Source: Pseudomonas sp. CCI4.2
GTDB taxonomy: Bacteria; Pseudomonadota; Gammaproteobacteria; Pseudomonadales; Pseudomonadaceae
Reading direction: 5' to 3'
NCBI RefSeq assembly: GCF_034350045.1
Contig: NZ_CP133781.1
Location: 5,320,501 to 5,384,500, forward strand
DNA: 64,000 nt
A model generated the notes under the pieces. That model did not search any database. It saw only the letters and a list, made by a program, of their open reading frames with translations, and was not told where the DNA came from. Shown piece by piece: positions 43,951 through 53,292 of this stretch. A program made the position numbers and the translations under genes. How positions within the stretch are numbered: the first letter of the stretch is position 1; every line of letters starts with the position of its first letter.

Positions 43951-45726
43951 TTACTCAGCTTTTGGCTGTTCGCGCAAACGAATGTGCAGCTCACGCAGTT
44001 GCTTGGCATCAACCACGCCCGGTGCCTGGGTCATGACGTCAGCCGCGCTCTGGGTTTTCGGGAATGCGATCACTTCACGGATCGATTGGGCGCCGGTCAT
44101 CAGCATCACCAGACGGTCAAGACCGAAAGCCAGGCCGCCATGGGGTGGCGCACCGTATTTCAGAGCATCAAGCAGGAAGCCGAATTTCTCTTGCTGCTCG
44201 TCTTCACTGATACCCAACAGACGGAACACCGCTTGTTGCATTTCCTTTCGGTGAATACGAATCGAACCGCCGCCCAACTCGGTACCGTTAAGGACCATGT
44301 CGTAGGCACGCGACAACGCCGTTGCCGGGTTGGCTTCGAGTTCTTCCGGGCTGCATTTGGGTGCAGTGAACGGATGGTGCAACGCAGTGAAGCTGCCGTC
44401 GTCGTTCTCTTCGAACATCGGGAAATCGACGACCCACATTGGCGCCCATTCACACGTGTGCAGTTTCAGGTCGTTACCGACGCGGATACGTAACGCGCCC
44501 AAGGCTTCGCTAACGATCTTGGATTTATCTGCACCGAAAAACACGATGTCGCCATCGACAGCACCAACGCGGTCGAGAATGACCTTGAGGTTTTCCTCAG
44601 GAATGAACTTGACGATTGGCGACTGCAGGCCTTCGGCGCCTTTGGCGCGATCGTTGACCTTGATATAAGCCAAGCCCTTGGCGCCGTAGATGCTGACGAA
44701 CTTGGTGTAGTCGTCGATCTGGCTACGCGGCATGCTGGCGGCGCCGGGTACTCGCAACGCGGCAACACGGCCTTTCGGATCGTTGGCCGGGCCACTGAAC
44801 ACCTTGAATTCTACGGCACTCAACTGGTCGGCAACGTCTACCAGTTCCAGCGGATTACGCAGGTCCGGCTTGTCGGAGCCATAACGGCGCATGGCTTCGG
44901 CGAAGGTCATGTGCGGGAATTCACCGAACTCCAGGTCCAGGACTTCCTTGAACAACTGACGGATCATCTTTTCAGTGATGCCGATGATATCGGCCTCATT
45001 GAGGAAGCTGGTCTCGATGTCGATCTGAGTGAATTCCGGCTGACGGTCAGCGCGCAGGTCTTCGTCGCGGAAGCACTTGGCAATTTGGTAATAACGATCA
45101 AAGCCGGCAACCATCAACAGCTGCTTAAACAGCTGCGGCGATTGCGGCAAAGCAAAAAAGCTGCCTGGGTGTGTGCGGCTAGGCACTAAATAGTCGCGAG
45201 CGCCTTCCGGCGTTGCGCGAGTCAGAATCGGCGTCTCGACATCGAGGAAGCCGTTCTCATCCAGGTAGCGACGGATGCTGGTGGTAACACGCGAACGCAG
45301 ACGCAGCTTTTCAGCCATTTCTGGACGGCGCAAATCAATGAAGCGATAGCGCAGACGCGTCTCTTCGCCCACGTCAGAGAATTCGTTCAGTGGGAACGGC
45401 GGGGTTTCCGATTCGTTCAACACTTCAAGCTCATAGCCCAACACTTCAATAGCGCCAGAAGCCATGTTCGCGTTTACTGCGCCTGCTGGACGCGCACGGA
45501 CCTTGCCGGTGACTTTGACCACGTATTCGCTGCGCACGCGGTCGGCGGCGGCGAAGGTGCCAGCGCGATCAGGGTCGAACACCACCTGAGCCAAGCCTTC
45601 ACGATCACGGATATCGAGGAAAATAACCCCGCCGTGGTCGCGACGGCGGTGAACCCATCCGCAAAGGGTAATTTCCTGACCTTCCAGGCTCTCGTTCAGT
45701 TGGCCGCAATAATGGCTGCGCATCAT
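43951..45726 (-). CDS. aspS: Aspartyl-tRNA synthetase
   Basis: Class II synthetase of bacterial type, 591 residues: OB-fold anticodon-binding domain (ITLCGWVHRRRDHGG), class II motif 2 (FRDEDLRADRQPEFTQID), GAD insertion and motif 3 (GLAFGLDRLVMLMTG). In many pseudomonads AspRS also charges tRNA-Asn for amidation; the sequence alone does not decide this here. Two adjacent ATGs (45726, 45723) are possible starts. Confidence 0.97.
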   Translation of the reverse strand: MMRSHYCGQLNESLEGQEITLCGWVHRRRDHGGVIFLDIRDREGLAQVVFDPDRAGTFAAADRVRSEYVVKVTGKVRARPAGAVNANMASGAIEVLGYELEVLNESETPPFPLNEFSDVGEETRLRYRFIDLRRPEMAEKLRLRSRVTTSIRRYLDENGFLDVETPILTRATPEGARDYLVPSRTHPGSFFALPQSPQLFKQLLMVAGFDRYYQIAKCFRDEDLRADRQPEFTQIDIETSFLNEADIIGITEKMIRQLFKEVLDLEFGEFPHMTFAEAMRRYGSDKPDLRNPLELVDVADQLSAVEFKVFSGPANDPKGRVAALRVPGAASMPRSQIDDYTKFVSIYGAKGLAYIKVNDRAKGAEGLQSPIVKFIPEENLKVILDRVGAVDGDIVFFGADKSKIVSEALGALRIRVGNDLKLHTCEWAPMWVVDFPMFEENDDGSFTALHHPFTAPKCSPEELEANPATALSRAYDMVLNGTELGGGSIRIHRKEMQQAVFRLLGISEDEQQEKFGFLLDALKYGAPPHGGLAFGLDRLVMLMTGAQSIREVIAFPKTQSAADVMTQAPGVVDAKQLRELHIRLREQPKAE

Positions 45727-45969
45727 GATGGTGTTTTCACTTCTCGTAATTCGGAATTCGGTGGAGCCCTTGCCCTTCGCTTTCGCTCAATAGTGCAAGA
45801 ACCCTGGCGTGCAGTTCAACCCGACGGCCTGCGCCCCGTAGTAAGGCGGGGGATTATATAGGGTAAATTGACGCAGTGCAGCCGCACGAACTGATCGCCA
45901 CGACATAAGTGTGCTGCCCATGGCGAACCCCTGCCGAACCCACGCCCCCGACAGGCCCAAGCGCCACCG

Positions 45970-46227
45970 TTACGCGGGTGACATGACTATCGATTCGGCC
46001 TTTAAAAGGTAAGCCACACAGACCACCCGGATCAGCCCACTAAAATTTTTCACGCCACCATGGCGCAGATGCACTTCACGATCGACGTACGACAGTACCG
46101 CGTTAACTGAACAACTATTGGCGCGGGCAATATTGGCGAGAATATTCCAATACACCTCCTCCAGACGCAAGCAGGTGGCTAATCCATTCAAGCGAACGGA
46201 CTTGGAATGAGGCCGCGCAAGATTCAT
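45970..46227 (-). CDS. Ribbon-helix-helix domain protein
   Basis: From the ATG at 46227 (GAGGA eight bases upstream) an 85-residue protein: MNLARPHSKSVRLNG, then LATCLRLEEVYWNILANIAR. This is the ribbon-helix-helix 4 family, small presumed DNA-binding proteins often single-gene. A longer frame from 46311 adds residues without similarity. Target unknown. Confidence 0.78.
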   Translation of the reverse strand: MNLARPHSKSVRLNGLATCLRLEEVYWNILANIARANSCSVNAVLSYVDREVHLRHGGVKNFSGLIRVVCVAYLLKAESIVMSPA

Positions 46228-46685
46228 ATTAAAATCCTCTACAAAAGGATCATCTTGTATCTTCCCGTAACGACTGAACTCTTTATTTTGATACCCACTG
46301 CGCTGAACCATTATCGACTCTCCCCTGAATTATTTAACAATTCCCTTGAGCACAAACAAATGCAAAATCCACTTGCATGTAAAGCCAATGAACGGTTTCT
46401 AGCCAGTAGAAGAAACACTTCAAACCTGTAGGACACAGCGACATTTCTACGAGGATTGTAGAAACTCGAAAATCGTTAACTCAAATCATTCAGGCGTGTG
46501 TCATCAATAGTTATATTTTAACTGCCAAGACACGGGGAGCACCATCGACGGCTGCGGCGAGGCACCAAGCAGGCTGAGCGCCAGCCGCGGATGGCAGAGG
46601 CCAAGCGAGACTGAGGGCGAAACAAACCCAATGCGACGGCATTAGGCGATGCGAGTGACATTGAGGTGTCACTCGCGAACGTTTA
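46228..46685. other. Gap between RHH gene and dps, no gene
   Basis: AT-rich left half, with the promoter of the RHH gene. The right half holds a 10-bp perfect hairpin next to dps (46651-46676) and no supported coding frame. Confidence 0.5.
46651..46676 (-). other. Perfect hairpin just downstream of dps
   Basis: GCGAGTGACA, six-base loop, TGTCACTCGC, ten bases after the dps stop codon. No T-run follows on the minus strand, so it is not a standard intrinsic terminator; it may protect the 3' end of the dps mRNA. Confidence 0.55.
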
Positions 46686-47159
46686 TTACTTTGTTTCAAG
46701 TAGCGAGCGAAGCATCCATGCAGTCTTTTCATGAACTTGCATACGTTGGGTCAACAGATCGGCAGTTGGCTCATCACTCACTTTATCGACCAGAGGAAAA
46801 ATGCTGCGGGCGGTACGTGAAATCGCTTCTTGCCCTTGGACCAATTGCTTGATCATGTCTTCAGCACTTGGTACCCCTTCCTCTTCTTTAATAGAAGTCA
46901 AACGCGCGTAAGCGGCGTAAGTGCCGGGAGCCGGAAAGCCCAACGCACGGATTCGCTCAGCGACCAGATCTACCGCCAGTGCAAGTTCGTTATATTGCTC
47001 TTCGAACATCAAATGCAGGGTGCGGAACATTGGACCGCTGACGTTCCAGTGAAAGTTGTGGGTCTTCATATAAAGCACATATGTATCCGCCAATAGACGA
47101 GAAAGACCGTCCACAATTTCTTTGCGATCTTCTTCGTTGATACCGATATCGATTGCCAT
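46686..47159 (-). CDS. Dps-family ferritin-like protein
   Basis: 157-residue four-helix ferritin of the Dps group, which stores iron and protects DNA in stress. The ferroxidase region is present: KTHNFHWNVSGPMF, LHLMFEEQYNELALAVDLVAERI. Dps dodecamers bind iron between subunits. The AAAGGGGA ribosome-binding site is strong. Monocistronic. Confidence 0.92.
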   Translation of the reverse strand: MAIDIGINEEDRKEIVDGLSRLLADTYVLYMKTHNFHWNVSGPMFRTLHLMFEEQYNELALAVDLVAERIRALGFPAPGTYAAYARLTSIKEEEGVPSAEDMIKQLVQGQEAISRTARSIFPLVDKVSDEPTADLLTQRMQVHEKTAWMLRSLLETK

Positions 47160-47637
47160 GCTTTTCCCCTTTATATGATGGTGTTACGTGACACGTGCAG
47201 GACCACTCTACCAAGAGAACCGAAGCAACGCAGCCATCGATTGGGCTATCGCCTGCGACAAAAAGGTCGCAGGGAAGCACATACCATCTGCGCCGCGGGC
47301 CGAACGACAAGCGTTCTCGTCATTTTTTGAAACTGATGCTTACGATCCAGACAGCACCTAAGAGAGGCTAAGCCTTGCCGCTCTAGATCGGGCATCGGCG
47401 GAGTAATACGGCCTTACTTTAACGGATCCGCCGAGCGCCACCGAGGTTGCGCCAAGCGCTTGATTTGAGTAGCCCCCAGCTTTGCTGTTAAATACACGCG
47501 TGTCGCTACTGACCTGCCGTTTTTGAAGTAGTGCATAGGCTGACCCACCGTCCGTGCAGCACGCCTCCTTTTATTTAGAAGCGTACCGAGCGTAATCAGC
47601 TATTTCCTCGTAATCCGTCTCAATGTGAGTTATCAAA
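47160..47637. other. Gap between dps and the cold-shock gene
   Basis: No gene seen. It must hold two divergent promoters. The part before the cold-shock gene is long enough for a structured 5' leader, as cold-shock genes often have, but I cannot define one by eye. Confidence 0.45.
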
Positions 47638-48243
47638 ATGTTAAAAATCGTCCACCTGCTAACGGGAGCAGCAGCCCTGCTGCTTTCCTTCATCCCTAGC
47701 CTGCGTAGTGAAGCGCTGTCTACGTACCTTCTGCAACCCGATGCTCTTTATCTGGCGCTTTTCGGTTTACTCAACCTGGTACTTGCTCCAGTAATTCCAT
47801 ACTGGAACCGGGGCACACGTCATCAGCTACAAAACCTGGTCAGCGCGTTGCTCGTGCTCGCCGTCATCCTCCAAACGTTGACCCTGCTTGTTCCGCTACA
47901 AACTATTGCTGGCCAACCGGCGATCATCGTCAGCTTGCTCAGTGTCTTCATCGCCGTGGTGCTGCATCTGGCCGTCAGCTTCTACCAATCGTCACCCTCA
48001 CCCTCCGCCCTTAGCCACGATATGACCAACCGCGATACCGGGACCGTCAAGTGGTTCAACACGTCCAAAGGATTCGGGTTTATCTCCCGAGACTCCGGCG
48101 ACGATATTTTCGTGCACTTCCGTGCCATTCGCGGCGAAGGCCACCGCGTTCTGGTAGAAGGTCAGCGCGTGGAATTCTCTGTAATGAACCGCGACAAAGG
48201 TCTGCAGGCTGAAGATGTAATCGCAGCCCTGCCGCGCCGCTAA
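47638..48243 (+). CDS. Membrane-anchored cold-shock domain protein
   Basis: A 201-residue fusion. Four hydrophobic helices (about 5-20, 33-52, 65-87, 95-116) are followed by a linker and a complete cold-shock domain (about 134-198), with RNP1 KGFGFI (144-149) and RNP2 IFVHF (157-161). Free CSD proteins bind single-stranded RNA/DNA; here the domain would be tethered to the inner membrane on the cytoplasmic side. The function is unknown. Confidence 0.85.
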   Translation: MLKIVHLLTGAAALLLSFIPSLRSEALSTYLLQPDALYLALFGLLNLVLAPVIPYWNRGTRHQLQNLVSALLVLAVILQTLTLLVPLQTIAGQPAIIVSLLSVFIAVVLHLAVSFYQSSPSPSALSHDMTNRDTGTVKWFNTSKGFGFISRDSGDDIFVHFRAIRGEGHRVLVEGQRVEFSVMNRDKGLQAEDVIAALPRR

Positions 48244-48268
48244 CACCCAACACGTCACCAGAAAGACA

Positions 48269-48302
48269 AAACCCGCGTCTCTCAATAGAGCGCGGGTTTT
48301 TT
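48269..48302. terminator. Bidirectional terminator
   Basis: AAAACCCGCG and CGCGGGTTTT across a loop with A and T runs outside; it serves the cold-shock gene (+) and slyX (-), which converge here. Confidence 0.9.
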
Positions 48303-48322
48303 GTCGCATAGTGAAAAGCGCC

Positions 48323-48529
48323 TCAATAATGCGGCGGCGGAGCGTCTTCCTCGAATGTGTCGAACTGACTGCCCATTTCTTCCTGACGCTTGAGCAGCGC
48401 GGCCATCTGTAACTGCAGGCGCTCAACCACACGCTGCTGGCTGACCAGCACATCGTTCAGCGACTGGATGGTGTCATCCTGAAAAGCCTGCCGACTTTCC
48501 AATTCGTTAATACGTTGCTCAAGGCTCAT
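48323..48529 (-). CDS. slyX: SlyX-like protein
   Basis: 68 residues, almost entirely coiled coil (MSLEQRINELESRQAFQDDT...), ending FEEDAPPPHY, the SlyX tail. Function unknown; conserved among gammaproteobacteria. Its ATG overlaps the HIT gene stop codon (ATGA). Confidence 0.92.
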   Translation of the reverse strand: MSLEQRINELESRQAFQDDTIQSLNDVLVSQQRVVERLQLQMAALLKRQEEMGSQFDTFEEDAPPPHY

Positions 48530-48957
48530 GCCCGCTCCTCTTCAAAACGAAAATCAGTCATCAACACGTCCCGCAACCGGTGACGAACGGCCGCGAGTTC
48601 TTCACGACTGTAAGGTTTTGCAGGGTGCTTACCCCAAACAGGCGCAGGCCAAGCGGCATCGTTGCGGAAGCGGACGACAACATGCACATGGAGTTGGCTG
48701 ACGACATTACCCAGCGCGGCCACATTGAGCTTATCGGCACTAAAGGACTCGTTGAGCAGCTGCGCTAGCACAGTGGCTTCTTGCCAAAGCTGCAATTGAT
48801 CGGATGCTTCCAGCTGAAACAACTCACTGATACCCGGCCGACGCGGTACAAGAATGAACCACGGGTAATTCGAATCGTTGGATAACAACAAACGGCACAA
48901 CGGAAAGTCTCCGATAGCCACTGTATCTTGCGCAAGACGCGGATCTAAAACGAACAC
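48526..48957 (-). CDS. HIT-domain hydrolase
   Basis: 143 residues when started at the GTG at 48957, six bases after a perfect AGGAGG; the first residues VFVLDPRLAQDT then match the family. The histidine triad QLHVHVVVRF is intact. HIT proteins hydrolyse nucleoside phosphoramidates or dinucleotides. Cotranscribed with slyX. Confidence 0.92.
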   Translation of the reverse strand: MFVLDPRLAQDTVAIGDFPLCRLLLSNDSNYPWFILVPRRPGISELFQLEASDQLQLWQEATVLAQLLNESFSADKLNVAALGNVVSQLHVHVVVRFRNDAAWPAPVWGKHPAKPYSREELAAVRHRLRDVLMTDFRFEEERA

Positions 48958-49977
48958 CGCAGACCTCCTGATCAATCGGTTGATTTTGTGCTTTTTTTTG
49001 AGGCGAGAAACACCCCCGAGCAATGCCGAGCAGGATACTCGGGTATGGATTATCGATTACGGGCAATCGGTTGTCATAGACTAGTAGATAACGTCCAACA
49101 ATCTGACACGCTACACCCCCTAATGAACACCTCCATGCACCAGCACAGCACGCAATCAGCAGGTTTGCACCGATATGGATCAATTTCCCCTCCGAGCGCA
49201 AACTGAGCAACACCTCTTTAACAATCCTCAGGCTCAGGGTGCAAGTGGCGCGTTTGCGGCTAACCGTCGTTTTGAATAAAAAAACACCGTTCACCCGCTG
49301 GCTAGCGCCTTATCACCAATCACCCAAGCCCAACATCAAGCATCTCAACCTCCCAACGCACCAAAACGACTCACATCTCGTCGACAGCAGTGCTACCTCA
49401 TCCGCCGTTTACCCATTTCTAACGTCACTCAGGTAACGCTTTGGGGATATTCTTCCTGGCCAATGGCCTTTTGTGAAATTTTCATGTCGCAAAAAAAATA
49501 AAAAAATATCGTTAAAAAACAAATGGTTAAGAAATATATTCATTGGCGGATTGACCAAATGTGAAAAAAAAGTAAATGCTTAGGAACTTTGTGCACGGTT
49601 GTTGCTATGACTCACATAAGAGTTTGAAGAGCCACCGGTGTTAAAAGCGGAGCTTTGAAAACGAAAAAAAACGGAAGCGTTGGATGCAAAGGAGTGTTTT
49701 TGAATGGCTGCTCATAGATTGTTTCTACCTATGCTCAAGCCTTCAAAAAGCACTGTTGTAGTTACGGAGCTTGATAGCGGGAAGCTACGTGATTGCGACA
49801 TGGACAACCTACATTTGCGACAAGGCCGTAAAGATAACGAAAGGATAGGTTTGCAACTATCGCCAACATGGTCAGCGTGATATAAGTTTGCGCCGACACA
49901 AAAAACGAAAGAGCCTCCCAGATAAAAAAACAGGTGGGATGGCGGTAACTTATTAAAAACCAAAGGAGCAAGTCACG
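48958..49977. other. Long region upstream of oprD-type porin, no supported gene
   Basis: About 1 kb without a credible gene. 49440-49700 is very AT-rich with A and T runs, expected for the porin promoter and control region. A 34-codon frame at 49175-49279 exists but lacks a ribosome-binding site. The porin mRNA probably has a long leader. Confidence 0.5.
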
Positions 49978-51321
49978 ATGAAAGTGATGAAGTGGAGCGC
50001 AATCGCCTTAGCAGTTACTGCGGGTATGACTCAATTGGCATCGGCGGCAGCATTCGTCACTGACCAAGCTGACGCAAAGGGTTTTGTAGAAGACACAACA
50101 CTGAACGTGTTGCTGCGGAACTACTACTTTAACCGTGACAACAAAAACGGCGCTCATGACTCCGTTGACTGGACTCAAGGCTTCCGGGGCAACTTGAGCT
50201 CTGGCTTCACCCAGGGCACTGTAGGTTTTGGCGTTGACGCATTCGGCTACCTCAGCGTTAAGCTGGACGGCGGCGACGGCACTACCGGCACTAACAACAC
50301 TGCTTTGAGCGCTAATGGCAAGACTCAGGACAGCATGGGCAAAGCGGGCGCAGCACTGAAAATCCGCGTATCGAAAACCCTGTTGGAAATCGGTCAGCAA
50401 CAACCGACTACTTCACCTGTATTCGCTGTAGGCGGCTCGCGCGTTCTGCCGCAAACCGCTACTGGTATCTCGTTGATGAGCAGCGAGATCAAGGGCCTGG
50501 ACGTAGAAGCAGGTCACTTCACTTCGGCATCCAGCGAAAGCCAGATGAACAGCAACGGTGAATTGTGGTCCGAGTACGGCACCATTGCTGGTGCACACGC
50601 CAAGTCTATGAATTACGTCGGCGGCAAGTACGCAATCAGTGACAGCCTGTCGGCCTCCCTGTACGCAGGCAAGCTGGAAGATATCTGGAACCAGTACTAC
50701 ACCAACGTGAACTACGTACTGCCAATCACTGACACTCAGTCAGTGGCATTTGACTTCAACTACTACCTCACTCGCGATACCGGCGACGCAAAACTCGGCA
50801 ACATCGACAACAACTCGTACTCGTTGCAAGCCGCTTATTCGTTCATGACTGCGCACACCGTAACTCTGGCGTTCCAGAAAGTTAACGGTAACACGCCGTT
50901 CGACTACGTCGGTGTGGGTGACAACGACCGTGGTGCGGATTCAATCTTCCTCGCCAACTCCATCCAGTACTCCGACTTTAACAGCCCGGGTGAAAAATCG
51001 GCTCAGGTCCGCTACGACATCAACATGGCGTCCTACGGCGTTCCTGGTCTGAGCTTCATGACCCGTTACGTTTACGGTTGGGATATCGACTACAGCAAAG
51101 TTAACCCAACTGGCGGCTACGGCGGTTACTACAGCGCCACTGCTACCGACGTATCGCACCACGAGACCAACCTGGAAGCCAAGTATGTTCTCCAGACAGG
51201 TCCAGCGAAGAACCTCTCGTTCCGTATCCGTCAAGCTTGGCACACTGCCGATGCTGGCCAGATCGACGGCGACACCAAAGAGTTCCGCCTGATCGTCGAC
51301 TACCCGATCTCGATCTTGTAA
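49978..51321 (+). CDS. OprD-family outer-membrane porin
   Basis: 447 residues with a signal peptide (MKVMKWSAIALAVTAGMTQL...ASA) and the OprD start AFVTDQADAKGFVEDTTLNV followed by LLRNYYFNRDNK. The end (GDTKEFRLIVDYPISIL) is a beta-strand ending in the OprD style. OprD porins admit basic amino acids, peptides or aromatic acids; the substrate is not identified. AAGGAG lies nine bases upstream of the ATG. Confidence 0.93.
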   Translation: MKVMKWSAIALAVTAGMTQLASAAAFVTDQADAKGFVEDTTLNVLLRNYYFNRDNKNGAHDSVDWTQGFRGNLSSGFTQGTVGFGVDAFGYLSVKLDGGDGTTGTNNTALSANGKTQDSMGKAGAALKIRVSKTLLEIGQQQPTTSPVFAVGGSRVLPQTATGISLMSSEIKGLDVEAGHFTSASSESQMNSNGELWSEYGTIAGAHAKSMNYVGGKYAISDSLSASLYAGKLEDIWNQYYTNVNYVLPITDTQSVAFDFNYYLTRDTGDAKLGNIDNNSYSLQAAYSFMTAHTVTLAFQKVNGNTPFDYVGVGDNDRGADSIFLANSIQYSDFNSPGEKSAQVRYDINMASYGVPGLSFMTRYVYGWDIDYSKVNPTGGYGGYYSATATDVSHHETNLEAKYVLQTGPAKNLSFRIRQAWHTADAGQIDGDTKEFRLIVDYPISIL

Positions 51322-51342
51322 TCGCAGTCAGCTAACTCGTTT

Positions 51343-51374
51343 CAAAAAAACCCGGCTGATGCCGGGTTTTTTTA
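51343..51374 (+). terminator. Porin terminator
   Basis: AAACCCGGC, short loop, GCCGGGTTTTTTT: strong intrinsic terminator about 20 bp after the porin stop. Confidence 0.95.
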
Positions 51375-51490
51375 TGGGTTCAAAATCCCATTATCCCGAC
51401 TTTGCTACCTCGCCCTGCCCTGTACGCGACCGGATCACCACCGTACAATGCCGGGTCATTTATAGTCTCAGCAACCGACAACGGCCTACC

Positions 51491-53206
51491 ATGCGCACCA
51501 GTCAATATTTGCTCGCCACACAGAAAGAAACACCTTCCGACGCAGTCGTCGTCAGCCACCAGCTAATGCTGCGTGCCGGCATGATTCGTAAACTCGCTTC
51601 TGGCCTCTATACCTGGCTCCCCATGGGTTTGCGCGTCTTGCGCAAGGTCGAAGCTGTCGTTCGCGAAGAAATGAACGCCGCGGGTGCGCTTGAAGTGTTG
51701 ATGCCTGGCATCCAGCCCGCAGAGTTGTGGCAAGAGTCCGGACGCTGGGAGCAATACGGACCGGAATTGCTGCGCATGAAAGACCGACATGATCGTGAAT
51801 TCTGCGCGGGCCCGACCCACGAAGAAGTCATCACCGATCTGGCGCGCAATGAGCTAAATAGTTACAAGCAGCTGCCGATCAACATGTATCAGATCCAAAC
51901 CAAATTCCGCGATGAAATTCGTCCACGCTTCGGTGTAATGCGCGGACGCGAATTCATCATGAAAGATGCGTACTCATTCCATGTTGATCAAGCTTCATTG
52001 CAAGCCACCTACGACCGCATGCATTTGGCGTACTGCAATGTCTTCACGCGCCTGGGCCTGAAATTTCGCCCGGTTGAAGCGGATAACGGCTCGATTGGCG
52101 GCGCTGGCTCCCACGAATTCCACGTACTTGCCGAGTCTGGCGAAGACGACATTGCGTTCAGCGACAGCTCCAACTACGCCGCCAATATCGAGAAAGCCGA
52201 AGCCGTTCCTCGTGAACAGTCGCGTCAGGCACCCACGCAAGCGATGCGCCTGGTCGATACACCACATGCAAAAACCATTGCGCAGTTGGTTGAGGGTTTC
52301 AATCTGCCCATCGAAAAAACCATCAAGACCCTGGTGGTGCACGCGGCAGAAGAAGGCAAGCTGATTGCGCTGATCATTCGTGGCGATCACGAGCTCAACG
52401 AAATTAAAGCGGCAAACCTGCCCCAAGTCGCCAGCCCTTTGGTTATGGCCTCTGAATCCGAGTTGCGTGACGCCATTGGCGCGGGCGCCGGTTCCCTCGG
52501 TCCTTTGAATCTGCCGTTGCCCTGCGTCATTGATCGCTCCGTCGAACTGATGAGTGACTTCGGCATTGGTGCCAACATCGATGACAAGCACTATTTCGGC
52601 GTCAACTGGGAGCGCGACCTGCCTGTTCCAGCGGTAGCCGACTTGCGTAACGTTGTGGCTGGCGACCCAAGCCCGGATGGCAACGGTACGTTGGAAATCA
52701 AACGCGGCATTGAAGTCGGGCACATCTTCCAGCTCGGAACCAAATACAGCGAAGCCCTGAAATGTCAGGTACTCGGAGAAAACGGCAAACCCGTAACGTT
52801 GTCCATGGGCTGCTACGGGATTGGTGTTTCTCGCGTGGTGGCTGCCGCCATCGAACAGAACAACGACGCAAACGGGATCATCTGGAATGATGCGTTGGCA
52901 CCCTTCCAGATCGCGCTTGTGCCATTGCGCTATGAAACCGAAGCGGTTCGCGAAGCCACCGACACGCTGTATGCCGAATTGACCGCAGCTGGTTTTGAAG
53001 TACTGCTGGATGATCGCGACAAAAAAACCAGTCCGGGCAACAAGTTCGCTGACATGGAACTGATCGGCATCCCGCACCGCATCGTCGTCAGTGATCGTGG
53101 TCTGGCCGAAGGCAATCTTGAATACAAGGGCCGTACCGAAGCGGCGCCACAAGCACTGCCTGTCGCCGATGCACTGTCCTTTCTTCAGGCCCGTATCCGC
53201 CGATAA
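51491..53206 (+). CDS. proS: Prolyl-tRNA synthetase
   Basis: Class II synthetase of the bacterial type with the YbaK-like editing insert. From ATG 51491 the 571 residues start MRTSQYLLATQKETPSDAVV; motif 2 is MYQIQTKFRDEIRPRFGVMR; the editing domain is around 225-405; motif 3 is in SMGCYGIGVSRVVAAAIEQ. The frame upstream of 51491 is not coding. Confidence 0.97.
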   Translation: MRTSQYLLATQKETPSDAVVVSHQLMLRAGMIRKLASGLYTWLPMGLRVLRKVEAVVREEMNAAGALEVLMPGIQPAELWQESGRWEQYGPELLRMKDRHDREFCAGPTHEEVITDLARNELNSYKQLPINMYQIQTKFRDEIRPRFGVMRGREFIMKDAYSFHVDQASLQATYDRMHLAYCNVFTRLGLKFRPVEADNGSIGGAGSHEFHVLAESGEDDIAFSDSSNYAANIEKAEAVPREQSRQAPTQAMRLVDTPHAKTIAQLVEGFNLPIEKTIKTLVVHAAEEGKLIALIIRGDHELNEIKAANLPQVASPLVMASESELRDAIGAGAGSLGPLNLPLPCVIDRSVELMSDFGIGANIDDKHYFGVNWERDLPVPAVADLRNVVAGDPSPDGNGTLEIKRGIEVGHIFQLGTKYSEALKCQVLGENGKPVTLSMGCYGIGVSRVVAAAIEQNNDANGIIWNDALAPFQIALVPLRYETEAVREATDTLYAELTAAGFEVLLDDRDKKTSPGNKFADMELIGIPHRIVVSDRGLAEGNLEYKGRTEAAPQALPVADALSFLQARIRR

Positions 53207-53292
53207 AAACCGAAGGCGCGCACGCCATAACGTGCGCGCCCCGGCTATCTGCGCATATCGAGGCAAGATACGCCCCCTCATCAAGAGATCAC

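Noticed and set aside
46511..46732. 73-codon frame downstream of dps
   Set aside because: Overlaps the end of dps in another frame, includes the hairpin region and lacks a ribosome-binding site.
49175..49279. 34-codon frame beginning MDQFPLRAQTEQ
   Set aside because: No ribosome-binding site and no known relative; kept only as a remark.
51995..53284. 429-codon frame antisense to proS
   Set aside because: Long antisense shadow; proS on the other strand has all motifs.
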